DNA from: Pseudomonas sp. F(2018)
GTDB lineage: Bacteria; Pseudomonadota; Gammaproteobacteria; Pseudomonadales; Pseudomonadaceae
Assembly (NCBI RefSeq): GCF_005508865.1
Contig: NZ_SCOM01000001.1
Coordinates: 186,001 to 250,000 of the forward strand
Direction of reading: 5' to 3'
Length of the DNA: 64,000 nucleotides
This document shows positions 57,131 through 64,000 of this stretch, piece by piece (position 1 is the stretch's first letter; every line of letters begins with the position of its first letter). The notes under the pieces are model-generated. The model did not search any database. It saw only the letters and a list, made by a program, of their open reading frames with translations, and was not told the origin of the DNA. A program made the translations under genes and the position numbers.

Positions 57131-58507
57131 TCAGCACTCGATGATGTTTACCGCCAGGCCGCCCCTGGCGGTTTCCTTGTACTTGCTCTTCATGTCCGCC
57201 CCGGTCTCGCGCATGGTGCGGATCACCCGATCCAGCGAGATGAAGTGCTGGCCGTCGCCGCGCAGGGCCATGCGCGCGGCATTGATCGCCTTCACCGAAC
57301 CCATGGCGTTGCGCTCGATGCAGGGCACCTGGACCAGGCCGCCGACCGGGTCGCAGGTCAGACCGAGGTTGTGCTCCATGCCGATCTCGGCGGCGTTCTC
57401 CACCTGCTGGATGGTGCCGCCGAGCACTTCACAGAGAGCGCCGGCGACCATCGAACAGGCCACGCCGACCTCGCCCTGGCAGCCGACCTCGGCGCCGGAG
57501 ATCGAGGCGTTCTCCTTGTACAGGATGCCGATGGCCGCGGCGGTGAGCAGGAAGCGCACCACGCCGTCGTCATTGGCGCCGGGCACGAAGCGCCGGTAGT
57601 AGTGCAGCACCGCCGGCACTATGCCGGCCGCGCCGTTGGTGGGGGCGGTGACCACGCGGCCGCCGGTGGCGTTCTCCTCGTTCACCGCCAGGGCGTAGAG
57701 GTTGACCCAGTCCATCACCGTCAGCGGGTCGCGCAGGCTGGCTTCGGGGTTCTCGCTGAGCTGGCGGTGTAGGGCGGCGGCGCGGCGACGCACCTTGAGG
57801 CCGCCGGGCATGATGCCCTCGTTGCGGCAGCCGGCGGTGACGCAGTCCTGCATCACCTGCCAGATCTTCAGCAGCCCTGCGCGGGTCTCGGCCTCCGGAC
57901 GCCAGGCGGCCTCGTTGGCCAGCATCAGCTGGCTGATCGACAGGCCGTGCGCGTTGCACTGGGCCAGCAGTTCCTTGGCGGTCTTGAACGGGTAGGCCAG
58001 CGGGGTCTGGTCCTCGACGATGCGGTCGGCGCCGGCGGCTTCCTCGTCCACCACGAAGCCGCCGCCCACCGAGTAGTACTCGCGGGAGCGGACCTGCAGG
58101 CCAGCGTCGTCGAACGCGCGGAAGATCATGCCGTTGGGGTGGAAGTCGAGCGGCTTGCGGATCATCGCCAGATGTTCCTTCTCGACGAAGCGGATCGGCT
58201 TGTCGCCGCCCAGCTTCAGCTCGCCGCTGGCGCGCATGGCGGTGAGGCGGCTGTCGATGGTCGAGGTATCGACGCTGTCCGGCTGATCGCCTTCCAGGCC
58301 CAACAGCACGGCCTTGTCGCTGCCATGGCCCTTGCCGGTGGCGCCGAGGGATCCGTACAGCTCGACCTTCAGGCTGTGCGTGGCGTCGAACAGCCCTTCG
58401 CGCCGCAGACCCTCGACGAAGCGCGCCGCGGCGCGCATCGGCCCGACGGTGTGGGAGCTGGAAGGGCCGATACCGATCTTGAACAGGTCGAAAACGCTGA
58501 GGGACAT
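57131..58507 (-). CDS. sdaA: L-serine ammonia-lyase
   Basis: A 458-residue iron-sulfur serine deaminase producing pyruvate and ammonia. The family signature [19 protein letters not shown] is at the N terminus, and the cluster cysteines lie in [36 protein letters not shown]. It is a single-chain type. The start is the ATG at 58507; the longer upstream frame has no ribosome site. Confidence 0.95.
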   Translation of the reverse strand: MSLSVFDLFKIGIGPSSSHTVGPMRAAARFVEGLRREGLFDATHSLKVELYGSLGATGKGHGSDKAVLLGLEGDQPDSVDTSTIDSRLTAMRASGELKLGGDKPIRFVEKEHLAMIRKPLDFHPNGMIFRAFDDAGLQVRSREYYSVGGGFVVDEEAAGADRIVEDQTPLAYPFKTAKELLAQCNAHGLSISQLMLANEAAWRPEAETRAGLLKIWQVMQDCVTAGCRNEGIMPGGLKVRRRAAALHRQLSENPEASLRDPLTVMDWVNLYALAVNEENATGGRVVTAPTNGAAGIVPAVLHYYRRFVPGANDDGVVRFLLTAAAIGILYKENASISGAEVGCQGEVGVACSMVAGALCEVLGGTIQQVENAAEIGMEHNLGLTCDPVGGLVQVPCIERNAMGSVKAINAARMALRGDGQHFISLDRVIRTMRETGADMKSKYKETARGGLAVNIIEC

Positions 58508-58697
58508 GAAGGGCTCCGGTGACTGATTGGTCACAGCTTACACCCGGATGCCGACAAAGACGGTCATGGATGCGACCGGCAGTTACCTTTCTCCGCCCAC
58601 CACCCGTTGCTTGTCCGGTTGCGCATGCGGCGGATGATGAGCAATTTACTGCTCGGAGAGCGGCGTTAGAATGCCGGCCTTTTCCGGAGGTACGGAT

Positions 58698-59114
58698 ATG
58701 AGCGAAGAGTACGGCGTCGGCGACGCCTCATACCAAGCCGCAGGCGGCATCGATGGCCTGCGCCGCCTGGTCGACGACTTCTACCGCTGCATGGACGAGC
58801 TGCCAGAAGCCGCCGAGGTGCGCGCCATGCACCCGGCAAGCCTGGAGTCGGCGCGCGACAAGCTGGCCTGTTTCCTCAGTGGCTGGCTGGGCGGGCCCAA
58901 GCTGTTCGGCGAGAAGTACGGGCCCATCGCCATTCCCAGCTTCCATTCCCCGTGGCCGATTGGCGAGGCGCAGGCCGAGGCCTGGCTGAGCTGTATGGCT
59001 CGCGCCATCGAACGGCAGGGCTACGCCCCCGCGTTCGCCGATTACCTGCTGACCCAGCTGCGCGTGCCGGCCCGGCGCATCGTCCAGGCCAGCGCCGCGC
59101 GCCACGCCGTATAG
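58698..59114 (+). CDS. Group II truncated haemoglobin
   Basis: A 138-residue 2-on-2 globin. GIDGLRRLVDDFYRCMDELPE, FLSGWLGGPKLFGEKYGPI and HSPWPIGEAQAEAWLSCM are typical of group II proteins, with the Trp of the G-helix region. These bind oxygen or nitric oxide; the physiological ligand here is unknown. CCGGAGG precedes the ATG at 58698. It is divergent from sdaA, in a 190-base gap. Confidence 0.88.
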   Translation: MSEEYGVGDASYQAAGGIDGLRRLVDDFYRCMDELPEAAEVRAMHPASLESARDKLACFLSGWLGGPKLFGEKYGPIAIPSFHSPWPIGEAQAEAWLSCMARAIERQGYAPAFADYLLTQLRVPARRIVQASAARHAV

Positions 59115-59217
59115 CGCTGCGAGCATCGGCCCGGGGCATAGCCACTATTGAGAGCAGCGATTTCCGCCCGAACGTGCGCCCGCCTAGAGTGGTCACACAT
59201 TTAGAGGAGATCAGCAG

Positions 59218-59400
59218 ATGCCCCGCATCGACATCATGTCCATGATCGGCAGCGCCGTCCCGGCGCCGCTACGCAGCAGTGGCCACTTGGCTTGCTGGTA
59301 CGTGATGGTCGACGGCGAACAGCATCTCGGCCCGTATGTGTCGCCCGACCTGGCCCGTGACGCCAAGCTCTATGTCGAGCGCCAACTGCGCCTGCACTGA
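59218..59400 (+). CDS. Conserved-looking 60-residue small protein
   Basis: A short protein starting MPRIDIMSMIGSAVPAPLRS and containing LACWYVMVDGEQHLGPYVSPDLARDAKLYVERQL. GAGGAG is well placed before the ATG at 59218, and a terminator pair follows. The hydrophilic, partly helical sequence and good ribosome site support a real gene; no family or function is recognised. Confidence 0.65.
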   Translation: MPRIDIMSMIGSAVPAPLRSSGHLACWYVMVDGEQHLGPYVSPDLARDAKLYVERQLRLH

Positions 59401-59442
59401 TCCCTGACAACGAATGCTCCAGCGCCGACAAGGCGCTTTAGG

Positions 59443-59498
59443 CAGCCCCGGCTGCCCGTTTATTCCCCTTGCCCGCCCCGCTCCGGCGGGCTCTTTTT
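59443..59498 (+). terminator. Tandem hairpins after the small protein
   Basis: GGCAGCC-CC-GGCTGCC at 59443-59458 is followed by GCCCGCC and GGCGGGC (59471-59491) with CTCTTTTTTG. The second is a clear rho-independent terminator on the plus strand, ahead of the convergent protease gene. Confidence 0.8.
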
Positions 59499-59505
59499 TG
59501 TCTGC

Positions 59506-61263
59506 TCAGCGCACCCGTTCGCGGCTCTGCACCGCCAGGTCCAGGGCCTTCTGCATGTCCAGGCGCGCGGAGCGGCCAACGTCCTTGTCGTCTAGCTGGT
59601 AATTGCGCTCGGACGGCAGGATCGGTGCGGTCAGGTCCTCGGCGTCCATCGGTTCGAAGTCGTAGTCGCCGCCGATGGTCATGGCGCTGCGGCGCAGCAG
59701 CATGCGCAGCTGGTCCGGCTGCAGCTCGGGGTTGATCGACAGCATGGCCGCCACCACGCCGGCCACCATTGGCGTGGCGTAGGAGGTGCCGCAATGCACC
59801 TCGCCACGCTCGCCGTCGCCCAGGGTCGAGGCGCGGGTGCAGGCCGAGGCGGTGATGTCGACGCGCATGTCGATGTTCGATGAGCTGCGCTTGATCACGT
59901 AGTCGGGGTCGTCCACCGCCACGTCCTGCTTCTGGCTGCGCTGGTGGCCGCCGACCACCAGCAGCTGGTCGGTGATGAAGGAGGAGGGCAGGCGATACTC
60001 GTCGGTGCCGGAGAAGGCCGCGCCGTTGCCGGCCGAGTTGATCACCACCACGTCCGGATGCTCGCGGCGCAGCCACAGGAAGAACTCCTCAAGCAGTTCC
60101 TCGTAGCCGCTCATGGCCAGGCCCGAGCGGATCAGCGAATCGACCTCGTCGCCCTCGACGTTCTTCGCCCCGACCCGGTGGATGCCCCAGCTCCAGTTGA
60201 GCACCCGCACGCCGTCCTCCACCAGGTTGACCGAGGCGGCTACGTTGGCGGTGATGCCGGCGTCGGAGTTGCGCTCGACTATGACCTCGAAGCCCGGCCC
60301 GGCGGCGTCCAGGGCGCGCAGGAAGCCGCTGTTGCCGCCACGCTCGGGGTGCGCGGCGAGGATGCCGGCCACGGTGCTGCCGTGGTTGTCCGGCTTATCC
60401 GAGTCGCGGGCGTAGAGGCAGGTGCGCTTGTCCGGCTGGCAGCCGCCGAGCTGGTCGGCGAAATCCGCCGCGTCGAAGTCGACGTTGCGCTCGATCACGC
60501 CGATGCGCACCGGCTTGGTCGCAACCGGCGCCTGCTTGGCGGGGATGCGCCGGCGGTAGTAGTTCACCGCGTCGGCGAAGCGGTTGGCCGCCCACTCGTC
60601 GTCGCTCGGCTGCTGAGGCACTTTATCGCGCTCGCTTTCCTCGCCCTTCTCCGGGGCCGATTCCTCGACTATCACCGCATCCACGCTGGCCTCGCTGCCC
60701 AGGCGCAGGATCAGCGCATCGCGCTGCACCAGGTCCCTGGCCGGCAGGCGCAGCTGGTAGACGTTCAGCGGCGGAATGGCCCCGACTACTTTCGCGCCGT
60801 AGCGCTTGGCCAGGCGCTCGGCCTCCTGGCGGCCGTCGTGCTTTTCCTCGATCAGCAGGCTGACCAGGTCCAGGTAGGTGGTCAGGCCGTCCATGTTCTT
60901 CGCTACTTCATCGGGGCCGGCGGCCAGCACCTGGCTGCGCCCGCGCGACAGCCACACCGGGTTGCTGCGCCGCTCGCCCTGCTGCAGCCACAGCGGCGCG
61001 CTGGGGCCCTTGGGCAGGTCCAGGCGCAGGCTCTGGCCATCGCGCTCGATCCGCTCGGCTGTCAGGGGCGTATCGCCCAGCTGCACCTGCAGCTGGCCCT
61101 CGCTCAGCCCGCGCGTGCGCAGGCAATACTGGCTGTCCTGTTGCAGCAGGTCGCCGCAGCGCTGCAGCTGGGTGATGCGCAGCGGCTCTGCGGCAGGCAG
61201 CAGCGGGGCGGTGGACAACAGGGCGAGCAGGGCGGCGCGGGCGAACAAGGTGGCGATCTCCAT
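59506..61263 (-). CDS. Secreted subtilisin-family (S8) peptidase
   Basis: A 585-residue protein with signal peptide LFARAALLALLSTAPLLPAA, a roughly 200-residue N-terminal region and an S8 domain from about residue 250. The catalytic His294 (DNHGSTVAG), the oxyanion Asn (INSAGNG) and Ser494 (GTSYATPMVAG) are in place. At the Asp site, the usual VIDTG reads VIERN, with Glu258. The chain is otherwise well preserved, so it is not an obvious pseudogene. Substrate unknown; whether Glu can replace Asp here needs testing. Confidence 0.85.
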   Translation of the reverse strand: MEIATLFARAALLALLSTAPLLPAAEPLRITQLQRCGDLLQQDSQYCLRTRGLSEGQLQVQLGDTPLTAERIERDGQSLRLDLPKGPSAPLWLQQGERRSNPVWLSRGRSQVLAAGPDEVAKNMDGLTTYLDLVSLLIEEKHDGRQEAERLAKRYGAKVVGAIPPLNVYQLRLPARDLVQRDALILRLGSEASVDAVIVEESAPEKGEESERDKVPQQPSDDEWAANRFADAVNYYRRRIPAKQAPVATKPVRIGVIERNVDFDAADFADQLGGCQPDKRTCLYARDSDKPDNHGSTVAGILAAHPERGGNSGFLRALDAAGPGFEVIVERNSDAGITANVAASVNLVEDGVRVLNWSWGIHRVGAKNVEGDEVDSLIRSGLAMSGYEELLEEFFLWLRREHPDVVVINSAGNGAAFSGTDEYRLPSSFITDQLLVVGGHQRSQKQDVAVDDPDYVIKRSSSNIDMRVDITASACTRASTLGDGERGEVHCGTSYATPMVAGVVAAMLSINPELQPDQLRMLLRRSAMTIGGDYDFEPMDAEDLTAPILPSERNYQLDDKDVGRSARLDMQKALDLAVQSRERVR

Positions 61264-61389
61264 GGGCTGTCTGGCACTAGACCCGCGCTGCGTCTGTCGC
61301 GTTCATGCCGCGTCGCCGGCACGCGCAAGAACGATCAAGCGCCGGGCATACTGGCCGCCGATACTGCCGGCGCAACGTGAGGAGCGAAC

Positions 61390-62223
61390 ATGGACCCCAT
61401 CGGCAAGGCCCTCTGGCTGATCGAGACCGATCTCGAAGGACGCCTGGAGCTGCAGGACATCGCCGACGCCTGCGGGCTGTCGCGTTTCGGCATGGCGCGG
61501 GCCTTCGTGGTCGCCACCGGCTGGCCGGTGATGCGCTACGCCAAGGCGCGGCGCCTGAGCCGGGCGGCGCGACGGTTGGCCGAGGGCGCCCAGGACATTC
61601 TCGGCCTGGCACTGGAGGCGGGCTATGGCTCCCACGAGGCATTCACCCGCGCGTTCCGCGAGCAGTTCGGCATCACGCCGGAGGCCTTGCGGGCGAGCGG
61701 TCATCTGGATGGCATCGAACTGAGGGAGGCCATGCGCATGCAACCCACCACCACCTACCCACTCGCCGAACCGCGCTTCGAGCAGGGCGAGGAGCTGCTG
61801 ATCGCCGGGCTCGGCGAGCGTTTCAGCGTCGACAAGTCCCAGGGCATCAGTTCGCTCTGGCAACGCTTCGTGCCCTATATCGGCAAGGTGCCGGGCCAGC
61901 AGGGCTGGGAGACTTTCGGCCTGTGTCACAGCCCGGACGAGGACGGCAGCTTCGAGTACATCGCCGGGGTGCGGGTCAGCCGTGTCGACGAGCTGCCGCC
62001 GGGCTTCGTCCACCAGCGTCTGCCGGCGCGGCGCTACGCGGTGTTCCGCCACGCGGGGCATATCTCCAGCATCCACGAGACCTTCGCCGCGATCTTCCAG
62101 CGCTGGCTGCCGGCCTCCGGCATGCAGGCGGCCGACGCGCCGGAGTTCGAGCGCTACAGCGCCGACTTCGACCCCATGGCCGGCAAGGGGCGCGTGGATA
62201 TCTGGGTGCCACTGCGCGACTGA
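61390..62223 (+). CDS. AraC-family regulator with GyrI-like effector domain
   Basis: A 277-residue regulator. The N-terminal AraC domain has two helix-turn-helices (LELQDIADACGLSRFGMARAFVVATG and ILGLALEAGYGSHEAFTRAFREQFG), and the C-terminal domain is of the GyrI/Rob effector-binding type (ISSLWQRFVPYIGKVPG, ARRYAVFRHAGHISSI, VDIWVPL). Such regulators respond to small hydrophobic or cationic compounds and often control efflux. No efflux gene is adjacent; it is divergent from the S8 protease gene and followed by a binding-protein gene. Confidence 0.9.
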   Translation: MDPIGKALWLIETDLEGRLELQDIADACGLSRFGMARAFVVATGWPVMRYAKARRLSRAARRLAEGAQDILGLALEAGYGSHEAFTRAFREQFGITPEALRASGHLDGIELREAMRMQPTTTYPLAEPRFEQGEELLIAGLGERFSVDKSQGISSLWQRFVPYIGKVPGQQGWETFGLCHSPDEDGSFEYIAGVRVSRVDELPPGFVHQRLPARRYAVFRHAGHISSIHETFAAIFQRWLPASGMQAADAPEFERYSADFDPMAGKGRVDIWVPLRD

Positions 62224-62274
62224 AGGGGGCGCTCCGGCCTACACTGCAGGCATTGCTGATGACGATGTCTGCTG

Positions 62275-63042
62275 ATGCCCAGCCCGCTCCAATCCTTTCG
62301 CCTGGTTCACCTCGCCGCCCTGCTGTGCGCCGCCCTGGCCTGGCAGTCGGTCGGCGCCGCCACGCCCGCGCCGGAGTATCGCGTGGGCGTGGAGCAGGTG
62401 GACTATTACCCGATCTATTCGGCCGTGCCGCCGCACAATCACTACCGCGGCTATGCCCGCGACCTGCTGGATCTGTTCGCCGCCCGCGAGAACCTGCGCC
62501 TGATCTATGTGGCGCTGCCGGTGCGGCGCCTGTCGCACGCCTACCTGGCCGGCCAGCTGGACCTGATGTTCCCCGACAACCCGCGCTGGGATGTGCAGGA
62601 GAAGCCGACCGGCATTCGCTATTCGCAACCGGTGCTGCAGTTCCAGGACGCCATGCTGGTGCTGCCCAAGCGCCTGGGCCAGCCGCGCGAGAGTTTCCGC
62701 AAGCTGGGCTTCGTGCGTGGCTTCACCCCGTGGAAATTCCAGGACGACATCGCCGCCGGCCGGGTCAGCATCCACGAGTCGCCCAACCCCGAGGGGCTGA
62801 TCCGCATGACCCTGGCCGGCTACATCGACGTCGCCAACATGGCGCGCCAGGTGGCGCGCTTCCACCTCAAGCGCCTGGGCCGGCCGGAAAGTCTGGTGGT
62901 GCAGCCGCTCCTGCTGCCGCAGCGCGACAGCTATTACCACCTGTCGAGCATCCACCATCCGCAGCTGATCCGTCGTTTCGATGCCTTCCTGCTACGCGAG
63001 CAGCAGGCGGTGCAGGCGCTGAAGAACAAGTACGAGCTATGA
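62275..63042 (+). CDS. Periplasmic solute-binding protein, family 3-like
   Basis: A 255-residue secreted protein with signal peptide LVHLAALLCAALAWQSVGAA and a family 3 binding fold (GVEQVDYYPIYSAV, YARDLLDLFAAREN, QLDLMFPDNPRWDV, RGFTPWKFQDDIAAGRVSIHES). No permease or ATPase gene is adjacent, as for the similar gene at 27049. Ligand unknown. Confidence 0.78.
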   Translation: MPSPLQSFRLVHLAALLCAALAWQSVGAATPAPEYRVGVEQVDYYPIYSAVPPHNHYRGYARDLLDLFAARENLRLIYVALPVRRLSHAYLAGQLDLMFPDNPRWDVQEKPTGIRYSQPVLQFQDAMLVLPKRLGQPRESFRKLGFVRGFTPWKFQDDIAAGRVSIHESPNPEGLIRMTLAGYIDVANMARQVARFHLKRLGRPESLVVQPLLLPQRDSYYHLSSIHHPQLIRRFDAFLLREQQAVQALKNKYEL

Positions 63043-63121
63043 GCGCCTGCTGGCCGATTGGCACGACTTGCCCGCCGCTGCGAGTGGCGCGATAGTCGCA
63101 GGCCCCACCCGCGAGACTGCA

Positions 63122-63676
63122 ATGACGATGGACAGCCTGCGCAGCAACGGACTGACGCCGACCCTGGTACGCGGCGACCTGATCGACACCCCGCTCGGCG
63201 TGATGATCGCCCTGGTGGATGCCCAGGGCGCGCTGCAGCGCCTGGAGTTCCTCGACGACGAGGTGCACGAGCCGCTGATCTGGCGTGGCTACCAGCTGCA
63301 GCGCGAGGCCGAGCTGGTGGCGCCGGTGGCGCGCCAGCTGGACGAGTACTTCGCCGGCCGTCGCCGCGAGTTCGAACTGGCCCTGGCACCGCTGGGCAAC
63401 GCCTTCCTGCACGAGGCCTGGAAGCACCTGCGCCAGGTGCCCTACGGCACCACCATGACCTACGGCGCGCTGGCCCTGAAGCTGGAGCGCAATACCTCGG
63501 CACGGGCAGTGGGCCGCGCCAATGCGGTCAACCCCATCGCCATCATTGTGCCCTGCCACCGCATCATCGGCGCCAACGGCAACCTCACCGGCTATGCCGG
63601 CGGCCTGCACCGCAAGCAGGCGCTGCTGGAGCTGGAGGGAGTGCTCACGCCGGCGCGCCAGCAGTCGCTGCTGTAG
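63122..63676 (+). CDS. ogt: Methylated-DNA-[protein]-cysteine S-methyltransferase
   Basis: A 184-residue suicide repair protein that removes alkyl groups from O6-alkylguanine. The active-site motif PCHRII is intact with Cys145, preceded by AVGRANAVNPIAIIV and followed by NLTGYAGGLHRKQALLELE. Length fits the Ogt type without an Ada regulatory domain. The start at ATG 63122 lies close to a second ATG at 63128. Confidence 0.93.
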   Translation: MTMDSLRSNGLTPTLVRGDLIDTPLGVMIALVDAQGALQRLEFLDDEVHEPLIWRGYQLQREAELVAPVARQLDEYFAGRRREFELALAPLGNAFLHEAWKHLRQVPYGTTMTYGALALKLERNTSARAVGRANAVNPIAIIVPCHRIIGANGNLTGYAGGLHRKQALLELEGVLTPARQQSLL

Positions 63677-63843
63677 GCGTTTCCGGTAGGCGCCGGGAGA
63701 TTCTTTACGCATTCTTAACGGCCGGGCCCTGGCCGCCAGGCGAGAATTGACGCCCTGAAGTGGTTCGCTGGCCGGTTCGACCGGCCGCGCGCCATGGTCA
63801 TTTTCGCGGCGCCGGATGCCGCGGCTCTCGCTGAGGTGCGTCG

Positions 63844-64000
63844 TTGAGTTCCCACATCCCGGATGCGGCCGGGCAGTCCCCAGGCCGCTCGTCATCCTTC
63901 GGTCTGCTGGTGGCCGCCATCGGCGTGGTCTACGGCGACATCGGCACCAGTCCGCTATACACCCTCAAGGAAGTCTTCGCCGGCCACTACGGTGTGCGCG
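63844..64000 (+). CDS. kup: Kup family potassium transporter (5' part only)
   Basis: The first 52 codons of a potassium uptake protein, cut by the window end. Translated from the TTG at 63844 it reads [20 protein letters not shown] followed by [15 protein letters not shown], the Kup hallmark of the first helix. GAGG lies 7 bases before the TTG. Confidence 0.9.
   Translation, partial: MSSHIPDAAGQSPGRSSSFGLLVAAIGVVYGDIGTSPLYTLKEVFAGHYGVR

Overview
The window is GC-rich, densely packed bacterial chromosome from a Pseudomonas-type gammaproteobacterium. The evidence is gene content and order: desT beside desCB and ureEFG as in P. aeruginosa, an AmiE almost identical to the P. aeruginosa enzyme, an ECF42/DGPF sigma cluster, hut genes with HutC-like operators, and REP palindromes typical of the genus. 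I see no rRNA, tRNA, CRISPR array, prophage or transposase gene. The window is cut at both ends; at the right end only the first 52 codons of kup are present.

Layout. 1-5.2 kb: a chemoreceptor, a TatD nuclease and an AsmA protein. 5.3-18.7 kb: a nitrogen-scavenging module for short amides and urea. It has a LuxR-type response regulator, a large NCS1-permease/histidine-kinase/receiver fusion, a five-gene Urt/Fmd-type ABC transporter, formamidase FmdA, zinc-ribbon FmdB, aliphatic amidase AmiE and its AAA+ partner AmiB. The classical amidase regulators amiC, amiR and amiS are absent. Similar TACGT palindromes lie before urtA and fmdA. 18.7-27.9 kb: an RNA helicase, a signalling set (PAS protein, receiver-CheC protein, diguanylate cyclase overlapping a polyamine-type binding protein), an MscS channel, a TPR membrane protein, a LOG hydrolase and a solute-binding protein. 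28-30.6 kb: urease accessory genes ureEFG and a HupE/UreJ nickel permease, with a partial duplicate of the ureF 5' end. Urease structural genes are not in the window.

30.7-33.7 kb: the DesT-DesCB aerobic fatty-acid desaturation system with two DesT-like boxes. 33.7-38 kb: a secreted protein made of four perfect-length 27-residue repeats, a methyltransferase, a YbhN-like membrane protein and a sodium/solute symporter. 38-49.3 kb: histidine utilisation (hutD divergent from hutI-G-U-H, the hutXWV importer, a second hutH-like gene without the catalytic MIO triad, then hutC). The arginase-type HutG implies the four-step route. 49.3-53.2 kb: an ECF42 sigma factor with DGPF, DUF899, SnoaL-like and SRPBCC proteins, interrupted by a 142-bp MITE-like repeat. 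53.2-64 kb: an ABC-2 exporter, a dCache chemoreceptor, serine deaminase, truncated haemoglobin, a subtilisin-like protease with Glu at the Asp position, an AraC regulator, a binding protein, Ogt and the start of kup.

The strongest candidates for something new are the permease-kinase amide-sensing module with its shared operators, the MIO-less HutH paralogue, the ureF 5' duplication whose differences are all synonymous, and the MITE inside the ECF42 cluster.
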